Made by a program: the position numbers and the translations under genes | Shown: positions 42,668 through 50,449 of the stretch, piece after piece | Numbering within the stretch: the first letter of the stretch is position 1 | Layout: each line of letters opens with the position of its first letter | Notes under the pieces: model-generated | Databases searched by the model: none | The model's input: the letters and a program-made list of their open reading frames with translations, nothing else | What the model was told of the DNA's origin: nothing | DNA from: a virus | Strand: one strand, 5' to 3' | Virus record (IMG/VR): IMGVR_UViG_3300010401_000006 | Coordinates: 1-64,000 of that record | Length of the DNA: 64,000 nt

Positions 42668-43042
42668 ATGGCCCGAAACTTTCACATAGGCACTATCCTG
42701 TCGATAACGCACGGCACGCTGATGGCGCCGTCCTCGCCGCCGATGGACGATATCTACAACATCCTGAACTACATGACCGGCGACAATCTCTACACGCACC
42801 AACTTCCTCGGGTGTCCAGCGAATGCGAGCCCGCGCTGCTCAAACAGCACCCTAAGCTCGCGGAGTGGGTCAATGACGTGACCCCGGAGAACTTCCGCGC
42901 GCGCCTTGCCGATGCTGTCGCACAGTTTGGCGAAACGCTGCCCGTCGAACCGCTTGCGGCAGGCGAGCACGAAGTCATCGACCCGATGTCAGAGTTGGTC
43001 GAGAAAGTTCACCCAAGCCGGATTATCCCGGTAGTCATTTAA
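42668..43042 (+). CDS. Widespread phage protein (124 aa)
   Basis: The pattern FHIGTILSITHGTLM then NYMTGDNLYTHQLPR is shared by many phage early proteins. It suggests a small enzyme-like fold but I have no functional assignment. An AGGAG site precedes it. Confidence 0.55.
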   Translation: MARNFHIGTILSITHGTLMAPSSPPMDDIYNILNYMTGDNLYTHQLPRVSSECEPALLKQHPKLAEWVNDVTPENFRARLADAVAQFGETLPVEPLAAGEHEVIDPMSELVEKVHPSRIIPVVI

Positions 43043-43051
43043 GGAGAACCC

Positions 43052-43642
43052 ATGGCACCGAAGAAGACAAAGAAATCCGCCGCACCCAAGAAGGCAAAGC
43101 GCTCACGCGGCAGGCGCAAGGCGAAAGAGACAAAGGCCGAGACGGTCGAGGTGTCCAACGGCGTTCAGCTTTTGCTCGGGATCGGCAACGGCCCACAAGA
43201 CGAAGAACTGGTGCGCGATTTCGAGTTGCTGATGAACCTCATGGCGAAGTCCGCCACTGCGGCCGGTCGCGTGTCCGAGCAGAAATCGAAGATGAAGGAC
43301 AAGGGCATCGACGTGAAGGCCGTCATGAACACGATGCGGCTCGAACGGCTGGCGCCGGAAGACTTGGCTCGCGAACTCCAGCAGCAACAGCGCCTGATGA
43401 AGGCGCGCGGCCTGCCGATCCAAGTCGAATTGTTCGAGGCGAAGTACGACTCGCCGGAAGCGCAAGCAAAGGTGTTCGGCTTCAAGGACGGCAAGGACGG
43501 ACGCTCGCAAGACGCCTCCCGCTGGCCCGAAGGAACGCCGGCGCATCAAGCCTACGTCGATGCGTGGGTCGAAGGGCAGAAGCAAATGCCGCTGCTCCAA
43601 GGCGCCGGCGAAGGCCACTACAAAGGCGCAGGCGACGAATAA
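43052..43642 (+). CDS. GapR-like / RMF-like fusion protein (196 aa)
   Basis: The first 30 residues are Lys/Arg-rich. Residues 60-125 (MKDKGIDVKAVMNTMRLERL) resemble the GapR/DUF2312 helical pattern (K-x-x-G-x-D-x-K-A). Residues 145-180 (GKDGRSQDASRWPEGTPAHQ ... WVEGQK) match the ribosome modulation factor style G-x-x-G and W-x-x-G. A nucleoid or ribosome partner is possible. Both matches are by eye and moderate. Confidence 0.5.
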   Translation: MAPKKTKKSAAPKKAKRSRGRRKAKETKAETVEVSNGVQLLLGIGNGPQDEELVRDFELLMNLMAKSATAAGRVSEQKSKMKDKGIDVKAVMNTMRLERLAPEDLARELQQQQRLMKARGLPIQVELFEAKYDSPEAQAKVFGFKDGKDGRSQDASRWPEGTPAHQAYVDAWVEGQKQMPLLQGAGEGHYKGAGDE

Positions 43643-44109
43643 TGCGCTGTCTCGGGCTCGACTTGAGCCTGCACGCCGGGTGGGCGTTTGGCGATAAAGG
43701 CCAGACGCCCATGGCGGGCACATGGACGCTTCCTGGATTCGATGACGCCAACCTCGACCGCACCATGTCCAGCATCGAATCATCCGTCCGCGCGATCGTG
43801 AGGGCGGAGGGTATCGAGCGGGTTGCGATCGAGGCCCCGCTGATGCTCAAAGGCAAGCTGGCCCACGGCACGCGAAGTCTGATGATGCTGTCTGGGGCGG
43901 CGGGTGCAGGGGCATGGTCGGGCGGCGCGCGGTGGATCAAGCGTCCGGCACCGAATACCTGGCGCAAGGCTGTCCTCGGGCAGGGATTTCCGGACAAACC
44001 GAAAGAAGCCGCGCTTGCCTACTGCGCCATGATGGGATGGAAAATAACCGAGCACGATGCGGCTGAGGCAGCGCTCTTGTTCCACTGGGCTTCAACACAA
44101 CTGAGGTAG
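43642..44109 (+). CDS. ruvC: RuvC-like Holliday junction resolvase (155 aa)
   Basis: RNase H-fold resolvase with the acidic set D7 (GLDLS), E64 (AIEAP) and D139 near E142 (EHDAAEA). The line KRPAPNTWRKAVLGQGFP is the DNA-binding part. It resolves branched replication intermediates before packaging. Start overlaps the previous stop (TAATG). Confidence 0.8.
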   Translation: MRCLGLDLSLHAGWAFGDKGQTPMAGTWTLPGFDDANLDRTMSSIESSVRAIVRAEGIERVAIEAPLMLKGKLAHGTRSLMMLSGAAGAGAWSGGARWIKRPAPNTWRKAVLGQGFPDKPKEAALAYCAMMGWKITEHDAAEAALLFHWASTQLR

Positions 44110-44114
44110 GGGAA

Positions 44115-44543
44115 ATGGCGGAGTGGACGGACGAGCGTGTCGAAGCTCTGAAAAGTCTTTGGACAGAGGGGCAATCCGCATCGCAGATCGCGCGCAGGCT
44201 CGGAGGTGTCACGAGAAGCGGCATATGCGGCAAGGTTCATCGCCTAGGTCTATCGACACCCAAGGAAAAGAACCATGGCGGCCCGCGATACAGAGCGCCG
44301 AAAGCACCACCGATTGCTATCCCGCCCGAACTTCTTGCTCCTATCGTGCCATCGGAACCGTTGCTCATAGACGGCGCGCATGTGACGATTCTGACGGTCA
44401 ACGACCGCATGTGCCGTTTTCCATACGGCGACCCGACGGCGCCGGATTTCTTCTTCTGCGGACAAAAGGTGAAGCCTGGGTCACCCTACTGCGATTTTCA
44501 TCACGCGAAGGCGAGGGTTCCGGTCAAGGTAAACGGCCACTGA
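44115..44543 (+). CDS. gcrA: GcrA-like cell-cycle regulator
   Basis: 142 residues and full length. The N-terminal domain (WTDERVEALKSLWTEGQSAS) and GKVHRLGLS match the GcrA DNA-binding domain. The C-terminal domain has the CRFPYGDPTAPDFFFCGQK region followed by PYCDFHH, the Cys/His motif that binds sigma-70. In alphaproteobacteria GcrA activates promoters near GANTC sites methylated by CcrM. A phage copy may redirect host transcription. It lies one small gene before a DNA methyltransferase-like gene. Confidence 0.9.
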   Translation: MAEWTDERVEALKSLWTEGQSASQIARRLGGVTRSGICGKVHRLGLSTPKEKNHGGPRYRAPKAPPIAIPPELLAPIVPSEPLLIDGAHVTILTVNDRMCRFPYGDPTAPDFFFCGQKVKPGSPYCDFHHAKARVPVKVNGH

Positions 44544-44749
44544 TGCGCCCCAACCCCGACCAGCCCATGCTCTTCGCCCCGCCGCGCGGCAACGCGCCTA
44601 AGTCTGCGGAGGCTGATTCGATCTACGAGGCCGTGCTCAAACTCCGCCGCGCCGGACACACTGTCCTCCGCAAAGGCCGCTGGATGCACTCGGTCGATGG
44701 CGTAAGCTTGGATAGAGCGAGGCTGGTTGAGATGGCCGATTCTCTATGA
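44543..44749 (+). CDS. Hypothetical protein (68 aa)
   Basis: ATG overlaps the GcrA stop. The C-terminal half (VLKLRRAGHTVLRKGRWMHS) is basic and helical, which may bind nucleic acid. It lies between GcrA and the methyltransferase. Confidence 0.5.
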   Translation: MRPNPDQPMLFAPPRGNAPKSAEADSIYEAVLKLRRAGHTVLRKGRWMHSVDGVSLDRARLVEMADSL

Positions 44750-45420
44750 CGGCTTCGGCGCGCGGTCTCTTTCGGGCGACGGGCAAGAAATCCAAGCCAG
44801 TGGCTACGCGGCTGCTGGACGGCTCCTACGCAAAGACCGATTCGCTCGAACGCGAGCGGGATGATTTCTACCCGACGCCGCCAGAGCCGACGCGGGCTTT
44901 CCTTCATGCTGAAATCGAGCGCCTGCGGGATTTCGTCACGATCTGGGAGCCTGCCTGCGGTGACGGTGCCATGGGGCGCGAGATCGAGGCAGTTGGGATC
45001 GATGTGTTCTATTCGGATCTCGTCGACCGCGGGTGCCGCGCACTGATCCAGGATTTCTACGAGTTCAAAAAGTTCTGCCGTCCCTCGCGAGCTATTGTGA
45101 CGAATCCGCCGTTCGATCAAGTCGGATGGGGCAACGGCAAAGCGAAGTGGCTCTATCACGCCTTGGACGAACTCGCCGTCGATTATATGGCGCTGCTGCT
45201 GAACTGGACGTTTCCCGGCGCTGGCGGGCTTGCGCCGTTCTGGGCAAAGTATCCGCCTGCCCGCGTCTATCTCATGCGCTGGAAAATCGATTTCACGGGC
45301 CAGGGCGCACCGCCGATGCTCAACGGCTGGTTCGTCTGGGACAAGCAGCACACCGGAGAAACGGTCCTGCGGATGCTCGACAGGAAGGACGCGCGGCAAG
45401 CGGAGATGTTCGCACCATGA
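44746..45420 (+). CDS. DNA N6-adenine methyltransferase-like protein (224 aa)
   Basis: Motif I WEPACGDGAMG (67-77) and motif IV TNPPFD (119-124) show a SAM-dependent amino-methyltransferase with NPPF catalysis. DFYPTPPEPTRAFL at 40-53 is typical of phage adenine methyltransferases. It could methylate phage DNA against restriction or match GcrA-dependent sites. The target cannot be read. Confidence 0.75.
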   Translation: MTASARGLFRATGKKSKPVATRLLDGSYAKTDSLERERDDFYPTPPEPTRAFLHAEIERLRDFVTIWEPACGDGAMGREIEAVGIDVFYSDLVDRGCRALIQDFYEFKKFCRPSRAIVTNPPFDQVGWGNGKAKWLYHALDELAVDYMALLLNWTFPGAGGLAPFWAKYPPARVYLMRWKIDFTGQGAPPMLNGWFVWDKQHTGETVLRMLDRKDARQAEMFAP

Positions 45421-46871
45421 CCTCCCAACTCCCATTCTCCATCGAATGCGAACAGGCGATTCTTGGGAGCCTCATCTTCGACAACCGCAAGATTGACGCC
45501 GCAGCGGCTGATCTCGAGCGAGACGACTTCTACGACCCGATGCACCGGCGGATATTCGCCGCAATCATCGCCATGCACGGGGACGGCACGGTTACGCCCC
45601 TGCGGCTCTGGGCGACGATGCAGGGCGATCCTGGGCTGTCCGAGGTCGGGGGCCATGCCTACATCGTCGGGCTTGCGCAGTCGGCGCCGGCGATTGTCGA
45701 CATTGCCGGGCTGACCAAGACCCTGCGCGAATTCGCGCTCCGGCGGGCGCTTGTGGACATCGCGGACGAACTTTCCGAGCGGGCGTGTGCATCGCCTCCC
45801 GCGCCCGCACAGGGCCTTGCAGACGCCGCTACCGAGGCGCTGCTAAGCCTTGGCACCGCCGCGCGCGCCGCGCCCCTGAGCCCGTTTGAGGCCGCTATGG
45901 CGAGCCTGAGGGATTGCGAGGACATGGCGGCGGGGAAACCTGTGCCGCTGGTCCGGACGGGCCTGGCGCAGCTCGACGAGGAACTGGGGGGCCTTCGGGG
46001 CGGCGATCTCGTGGTCGTGGCCGCGCGCAGCGGCCAAGGAAAGAGCGCCTTCATGGGCTGCGTGTCCCTCAATACCGCCCGCGCTCACGTGCCCACGATT
46101 GTTTTCTCGCTCGAGATGACGGCCCGGCAATGGGTCGAACGCATGGTCTGCGACATCGACTTCGGCGGGGTGTACGGCGGCCCCGAGAAGCCGCTTTGGT
46201 ATTCCCGTGTGCGAAATGGTCGCATGAACGCGGACGAATTCTCCCGCTTCGGAACAGCGGCGCAGGAACTGCACGGCCTGCCGCTCGAGATACACGACGA
46301 CGATTACCTGACAATCCAGCAGATCACGGCCCGCGCCCGCGCCTTCAAGGCGAAGCACGGCGGCCAGATGGGGCTTGTGGTGCTGGATTACTTGCAAATA
46401 ACGAACCCGGGGGAAGGCTCAGACCGCAACCGCGAGCAGGCCGTGGCCTCGATCGCGCGCGGGGCGAAGTCGCTGGCGAAGCGGCTCGGCTGGGCGGTCG
46501 TGGCCGGTTCCCAAATGAATGAGGGCAGCGAGCAGCGGACCAAGGAAGAGCGCAAGCCCCAGGCCGGTGACGTGCGCGAATCGAAGGCCATCATGAACGA
46601 GGCCGATTTGATCCTGTCGCCCTACCGGCTGGCCTATTACGTCGAGAATAGGAAGCCGCTGGGCGAAGCGGCCGGAGACGCGGCCTGGGCCTCGTGGAAG
46701 GCCGAAATGGACGCCTGCCGGCACCGGATGGACCTACTGTGCCTGAAGAACCGACACGGGCGGCGGTTTGAGATCGAGCTCTACTGCGACATGGGGGCAA
46801 GTGCGATCCGGGACAGCGCGCCAGTGCGGACGGCTGCGGATGCGGCCGCGCGCGAATTGGCGCTCTCTTGA
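45417..46871 (+). CDS. dnaB: Replicative DNA helicase, DnaB-like (484 aa)
   Basis: The N-terminal domain (SIECEQAILGSLIFDNRKID) is DnaB-type. The Walker A is ARSGQGKS at 203-210, Walker B is LVVLDYLQI at 321-329, and a DnaB-like H4 segment (SLEMTARQWVERM, 231-243) follows. The helicase would load at a phage origin and recruit host primase and polymerase, since no phage polymerase is seen. ATGA overlap with the methyltransferase. Confidence 0.88.
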   Translation: MTSQLPFSIECEQAILGSLIFDNRKIDAAAADLERDDFYDPMHRRIFAAIIAMHGDGTVTPLRLWATMQGDPGLSEVGGHAYIVGLAQSAPAIVDIAGLTKTLREFALRRALVDIADELSERACASPPAPAQGLADAATEALLSLGTAARAAPLSPFEAAMASLRDCEDMAAGKPVPLVRTGLAQLDEELGGLRGGDLVVVAARSGQGKSAFMGCVSLNTARAHVPTIVFSLEMTARQWVERMVCDIDFGGVYGGPEKPLWYSRVRNGRMNADEFSRFGTAAQELHGLPLEIHDDDYLTIQQITARARAFKAKHGGQMGLVVLDYLQITNPGEGSDRNREQAVASIARGAKSLAKRLGWAVVAGSQMNEGSEQRTKEERKPQAGDVRESKAIMNEADLILSPYRLAYYVENRKPLGEAAGDAAWASWKAEMDACRHRMDLLCLKNRHGRRFEIELYCDMGASAIRDSAPVRTAADAAARELALS

Positions 46872-46907
46872 CACGCGGATCACTCTTCGGGAAATGTGCG
46901 CGTGTCA
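46869..46907 (+). promoter_or_regulatory. 9-bp inverted repeat at the helicase 3' end
   Basis: TGACACGCG (46869-46877) and CGCGTGTCA (46899-46907) are perfect inverted arms. The left arm begins in the helicase stop codon. No T-run follows, so it may be an operator or a Rho-type attenuator instead of an intrinsic terminator. Confidence 0.35.
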
Positions 46908-46952
46908 CGCGACGGTGTGACGGCGTAAGGGACTTGGCCGAGTTCGATGCAA

Positions 46953-46993
46953 CTGCTCGTTCTCGGCTCGGCCGGTTCTTTAAGAACGAGCAG
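46953..46993 (+). promoter_or_regulatory. 11-bp hairpin next to a ribosome site
   Basis: CTGCTCGTTCT (46953-46963) and AGAACGAGCAG (46983-46993) pair perfectly. The right arm ends next to the AGGGG ribosome-site sequence of the gene starting at 47001, so it may control translation of that gene. Confidence 0.5.
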
Positions 46994-47000
46994 GGGCACC

Positions 47001-47321
47001 ATGTCGCTTTCAGACGATGACGCCGATTTTTATCCCGACTATGACGGGTACAACGACGAGTGCGAGCACGTCGAATACGAGGTTGATTTTGATGGTCGCG
47101 CGCATTGTGATCGCTGCAGCCATTCTTGGTGGCTGAGCGCCCAAGAATTACAGCATCACCTTGAGCGTGAGGCAGAATTTTCCGGCCAATACGATGCAAT
47201 GCTCGCGCGAGAAGACAATTTCTGGCTGCAGCTATGGGACAGGATTAAGGGCCGTTGGTGGGCGTTCCGCCATCTGCGCCAGCGCCACATCATCACCACT
47301 GACGACGGGATACCATTCTGA
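47001..47321 (+). CDS. Acidic hypothetical protein with a Cys/His segment (106 aa)
   Basis: ATG 47001 was chosen because the ribosome site follows the hairpin. MSLSDDDADFYPDYDGYNDE is very acidic, and CEHVEYEVDFDGRAHCDRCS (28-47) is likely a zinc site. Possibly a DNA mimic or a replication accessory. Confidence 0.55.
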   Translation: MSLSDDDADFYPDYDGYNDECEHVEYEVDFDGRAHCDRCSHSWWLSAQELQHHLEREAEFSGQYDAMLAREDNFWLQLWDRIKGRWWAFRHLRQRHIITTDDGIPF

Positions 47322-47866
47322 TGGTGTCCCAAGCTTTCACCGCCTGCCCATCCCGCCCGGCCTCGCGCCGATTGAGCGGAACGACAGGCCTGAAAGCACA
47401 TCGGCCGCCCATCTTTGGAGAGACAAGCGGCCGAGTTGTGTGCGTTGCGAACGGTGTTCTTGGGAGCCCTGGAAGGCATCCCGCCTATACCGCATCTTGC
47501 GGTGCCGTTCAACCGCGGACGCAATCCGATGTGTCCCCAACGGGCCGGCCCGTCCCTTCACAGGCCAAAAAACGCTGGCTCTGCCCACCACGGCACCCAG
47601 CGGCCCATACGGAGCGCCCGCGAGGGTGTTTTGATGGTCTGGTGACGGCAGGAAATCCCGAAGTCCGTAGCCGCGTAGGGATTTCCGAGAGGGCAGCCAT
47701 AACAATGCTTTCGGGCGGACACCCTTAAGGACAGGGGTGGGTTTTGTTGCCCGCTGGCCGGGTGACAGGACCAAGAACGAGTACGCGAGGGGTCAGACCC
47801 TTTGGGCATCGGCGCCCACCGCCATACTCCGGCGGGCGGAAAGTGGTGAGCTATGGAGGAAGACTT
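47322..47866 (+). other. 545-base stretch without a convincing gene
   Basis: Several frames are open (for example 47321-47728), but none shows a family motif and all look equally coding-like. The stretch is unusually dense in inverted repeats: GGAAATCCC/GGGATTTCC (47651-47659 and 47678-47686) and smaller GC stems near 47729-47748 and 47810-47837. It ends with a strong GGAGG for the gene at 47867. It could hold a structured RNA, a decayed gene, or a replication origin. Confidence 0.4.
47651..47686 (+). repeat. 9-bp inverted repeat within the gene-poor stretch
   Basis: GGAAATCCC at 47651-47659 pairs perfectly with GGGATTTCC at 47678-47686 over an 18-base loop, inside the segment without a recognised gene. 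Confidence 0.45.
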
Positions 47867-48193
47867 GTGAGGGTCACGGCAGCAACAGCAAAGGGGTTAG
47901 GCCCCGGAAGCCATCCCCGCCAAAAACCAGAAACTGGTACGAAAAGCCGCGCTCTGTACGACGCTTTCGTGGAAGCTCCTGGCATCCCGATCTTGGTTAG
48001 GCCGATCCGTGATTCGCTCGGCGTTAATGCATCAAGCTTCGGACATATGATGCGGGCGCTCGTCGACTTCTACGAACTGGACCTTCGGCGCATCCGCAAC
48101 GGATTGTGGGTTCTTGCGGGTCGTTGGGATGGTCCGAAATACACAGATTTCATTGCGCCAATCGTCAAGCATGGGAAGCGAGCGCGGACATGA
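47867..48193 (+). CDS. Hypothetical protein (108 aa)
   Basis: GTG 47867 has GGAGG 7 bases upstream, the best ribosome site in the area. The C-terminal part SRALYDAFVEAPGIPI and GHMMRALVDFYELDLRRIRNG looks like a small helical protein, possibly DNA-binding. Overlaps the next gene by ATGA. Confidence 0.6.
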   Translation: MRVTAATAKGLGPGSHPRQKPETGTKSRALYDAFVEAPGIPILVRPIRDSLGVNASSFGHMMRALVDFYELDLRRIRNGLWVLAGRWDGPKYTDFIAPIVKHGKRART

Positions 48194-48768
48194 CAGACGA
48201 AGAATTCCTACAAAACATCACTGGCCTCGAAGAGATGGGCGACATTCAAGCCCGCAACACAGTCATAAAAAATAACGGAGGCATGAAGCGGCTGATCGCC
48301 TTGGCAGCGAAAGCCGTTCTGAAAGAGAAGCGGATTGCGAAAAAGCGCGAGCCCGCATTCATCCCCGATAACTTTCCAGATCCAGCCGCGAAAGAACGCG
48401 CCGTCGCATGGTGGAGCGGACAACGGCGTCCCGATCTCGTCGCCGCGGTCGAACAGCAGGCCGAAGAATTCCGCCACCGCAATCTCGACGAACAAACATC
48501 ATCTTGGGGCGGAAAATGGAAGACGTGGTACATGAACGCCGTCCACTTCACGAAGCCGCCGCGATTTGCTGATGTCGTCGAGTTCGTCGCGCCAAGTACA
48601 TGGCTTGCCCGCCTGAAGGTCTATCATGGCCTCACCGACGCGCCGGCGCGCACATGGAATCCACAATGGGGCCCGGAGCCAGGATCACCCGGATCGCGCG
48701 TCCCACCAGAAGTCACACGCCAACTCGCAAACCTGAAAGGAAACGGCCATGCCCAAACCTCTCCATGA
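48190..48768 (+). CDS. Hypothetical protein, possible replication accessory (192 aa)
   Basis: ATG overlaps the previous stop. It contains an ending (RVPPEVTRQLANLKGNGHAQ) and a WYMNAVHFTKPP segment (around residue 114). Residues 86-115 (VEQQAEEFRHRNLDEQTSSW) are helical. Its place after a helicase and before small early genes suggests a DnaC/loader-like role, but there is no ATPase motif. Confidence 0.45.
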   Translation: MTDEEFLQNITGLEEMGDIQARNTVIKNNGGMKRLIALAAKAVLKEKRIAKKREPAFIPDNFPDPAAKERAVAWWSGQRRPDLVAAVEQQAEEFRHRNLDEQTSSWGGKWKTWYMNAVHFTKPPRFADVVEFVAPSTWLARLKVYHGLTDAPARTWNPQWGPEPGSPGSRVPPEVTRQLANLKGNGHAQTSP

Positions 48769-48910
48769 CGCCCTGAACAAGCTTGCGGCGCGAATCGGCC
48801 GGCGCAGCGTGGAGGAGGTGATGGCCGGAAATGGGCGCCAGCGGTTGCGCCAGGGCCAGGAAAGGCCAAATCAGGCCGGCGCCGGCCTGCCCTACTGGCT
48901 GAAAAACTGA
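48749..48910 (+). CDS. Small hypothetical protein (53 aa)
   Basis: ATG 48749 is preceded by GAAAGGA and overlaps the end of the previous gene by 20 bases. Basic, with SVEEVMAGNGRQRLRQGQER and a Trp near the end. Unrecognised. Confidence 0.5.
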   Translation: MPKPLHDALNKLAARIGRRSVEEVMAGNGRQRLRQGQERPNQAGAGLPYWLKN

Positions 48911-48926
48911 CTGTCGCACCCCTTGC

Positions 48927-48935
48927 AATCTTACA
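48927..48935 (+). promoter_or_regulatory. AATCTTACA motif in the gap before 49008
   Basis: The nonamer lies in a 97-base gap and is part of a 14-base string, TTGCAATCTTACAC, found again at 61712-61725. A small hairpin (GCGGC-TTT-GCCGC, 48963-48975) follows before the next gene. It may be an operator or promoter element. Confidence 0.45.
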
Positions 48936-49007
48936 CCCCGAAGCGCATATTCTGATCACACAGCGGCTTTGCCGCGCTCAAAACGCCCCGAGGGGCAGGA
49001 GAAAAAA

Positions 49008-49346
49008 ATGTCCAAGACCGCCACAAAAGAAGAGAGGGCCCACTTTGACGAGTTGGCCCAAGAAGAAGCCCGCTACGAATTGTGGCTGATGGGCGACGGC
49101 CCGGATAAGGCAACGAAGGCAAACAAAGACCTCGCCTATGCCTATCTTGCCAAACACATGAACGGCTGGCGCACTCTGTCGCACGACATGGTTCGAGATG
49201 GTGACATTCACGTTCTCGAAGCGGTTGTTCGGCTCGGCGATCAGGTTCGTCTCATTCGCTGGACACACTTCAACAAGGGCTTCATGACCAACCACAACTC
49301 GCTCGGGTGGGTTATCTTCGACCCGACGAAATTGGAGCGCATTTAA
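49008..49346 (+). CDS. Hypothetical protein (112 aa)
   Basis: Start 49008 has AGGAG before it. Mixed alpha/beta with a basic beginning (SKTATKEERAHFDELAQEEA) and a beta C-terminus ending in VIFDPTKLERI. No known family. It follows a regulatory gap, so it may head an operon. Confidence 0.5.
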   Translation: MSKTATKEERAHFDELAQEEARYELWLMGDGPDKATKANKDLAYAYLAKHMNGWRTLSHDMVRDGDIHVLEAVVRLGDQVRLIRWTHFNKGFMTNHNSLGWVIFDPTKLERI

Positions 49347-49574
49347 ATGCTCAATCCATCCCAACTCCGCAGCCTCCGCACCGATCATCTCGATTGGTCA
49401 GCAGGCGTCATGTGCGACGAGTTGGGATGGACTGGCAAGAACGCCACGTCGCACCTCATCGACATGGAGACAGGGCGGAAAGAGATCAATATGGCGACGG
49501 CAAAACACGCGCTGCGCATAGCTCGCGAGCAAGGCTTCGAGTTGCGCGACGGAAACTGGCAGAGGACAGGATAA
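49347..49574 (+). CDS. Helix-turn-helix protein, XRE-like (75 aa)
   Basis: The pattern LRTDHLDWSAGVMCDELGW, then METGRKEINMATAKHALRIA resembles an XRE/Cro-like DNA-binding domain (first helices of 4 or 5, with E-x-G-x-x-x-I-x before the third helix). It might be the regulator that reads the operator at 41539. Starts directly after the previous stop. Confidence 0.6.
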   Translation: MLNPSQLRSLRTDHLDWSAGVMCDELGWTGKNATSHLIDMETGRKEINMATAKHALRIAREQGFELRDGNWQRTG

Positions 49575-49756
49575 TGAACGACAGCAATCTTAATCTCAGG
49601 CAGGCCGCAGCGCAGAAGGTCGAAGAAATGATGCGCAATATGTTGATGAGCTACGCGCCGGCAGAGAATATGAGGGTCTGTGATGTTCTTTTCATCGCGC
49701 GTCATGCGAGTGCCGTTTCTTTCGACGCCTTCGACCCGAAAAATGTGTCGCCATGA
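49574..49756 (+). CDS. Hypothetical protein (60 aa)
   Basis: ATG overlaps the previous stop. Helical (NLRQAAAQKVEEMMRNMLMS), then a short beta end. Unrecognised. Confidence 0.5.
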   Translation: MNDSNLNLRQAAAQKVEEMMRNMLMSYAPAENMRVCDVLFIARHASAVSFDAFDPKNVSP

Positions 49757-49971
49757 GCAGCGCGCCCTTCACGGATGGGGTGGGCGGGACAAAGCCCGGT
49801 GCGCGCGAGCGTTTTTCGAAGGTTGTCTGCCTGAACATAGACCAGCTTGGCGACGCGGCCCGGCGTTCGAACGGCGATCAGCAATGTGTCGATCAGTACC
49901 TCGATATGTTCTGGATGTTTTCCGAGCGCGGTGCTGGCCGTAGCGGTCTTGAGCCTCGGGTGCGGCCATGA
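49753..49971 (+). CDS. Hypothetical protein (72 aa)
   Basis: ATGA overlap. Begins with MSSAPFTDGVGG, the TDGVGG part encoded by a 19-base repeat also found at 50149. The remainder has LNIDQLGDAARRSNGDQQCV. Unrecognised. Confidence 0.5.
   Translation: MSSAPFTDGVGGTKPGARERFSKVVCLNIDQLGDAARRSNGDQQCVDQYLDMFWMFSERGAGRSGLEPRVRP
49770..49788 (+). repeat. 19-bp direct repeat, copy 1
   Basis: CACGGATGGGGTGGGCGGG at 49770-49788 is identical to 50149-50167. Both encode TDGVGG near the N-terminus of neighbouring small proteins, so the genes may have exchanged or duplicated their starts. Confidence 0.55.
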
Positions 49972-50132
49972 GCGAGCGGACCGTATCGAAGCCTAAGCTT
50001 ACCGCCGCGATGCGAACGCAGCTTAGGCGCGCAAAGACTGCAGCACAGACAAAATATGGTTTTGGCGGATCGCTCAAGAAGAAGCAGCTGAAGCCGATCA
50101 CGCTACGCAATTTCGAGAAGTCCGCCACATGA
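49968..50132 (+). CDS. Basic small protein (54 aa)
   Basis: ATG overlaps the previous stop. Lys/Arg-rich (PKLTAAMRTQLRRAKTAAQ; GSLKKKQLKPITLRN), probably nucleic-acid-binding. Confidence 0.5.
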   Translation: MSERTVSKPKLTAAMRTQLRRAKTAAQTKYGFGGSLKKKQLKPITLRNFEKSAT

Positions 50133-50449
50133 CCAAGCAACTGAGCCGCACGGATGGGGTGGGCGGGGGCGTGGGGCATACGCCGGGGCCTTGGCGCGCA
50201 GTTGTGCGAAGCAACCAGAAAGGCATTCGAAATGTAGCCGTCGATCTTCCGCCGCGCGGTGCATGGTTCCCGAGCGCGACAGCAGCGTTCACCAAAGAGG
50301 ATGTTGCCAACGCCCGCCTGATCGCCGCCGCTCCTGACCTTCTCGCTGCTTGCAAGACTGCGCTCCGCCACCTCTGCGATACGGACGCTTGCCACGAAGG
50401 CAAGCTCGTCCGCGCCGCCATCGCCAAAGCGGAAGGCCGCACGCCATGA
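50129..50449 (+). CDS. HTPGPW-type conserved phage protein (106 aa)
   Basis: VGHTPGPWRAVVRS and ANARLIAAAPDLLAACKTAL are hallmarks of a widespread phage early family of unknown function. It carries copy 2 of the 19-base repeat in its start. Confidence 0.7.
   Translation: MTKQLSRTDGVGGGVGHTPGPWRAVVRSNQKGIRNVAVDLPPRGAWFPSATAAFTKEDVANARLIAAAPDLLAACKTALRHLCDTDACHEGKLVRAAIAKAEGRTP
50149..50167 (+). repeat. 19-bp direct repeat, copy 2
   Basis: Identical to 49770-49788, in the second gene of the pair. Confidence 0.55.

Noticed and set aside
46869-46907. Inverted repeat as an intrinsic terminator after the helicase
   Set aside because: The stem is perfect but no T-run follows, so it is listed only as a possible regulatory element.
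47321-47728. Open frame of 135 codons overlapping the stop of gene 47001
   Set aside because: No family motif, low-complexity composition, and two other forward frames and the reverse strand look equally open. It is kept as an unresolved stretch instead of a gene.
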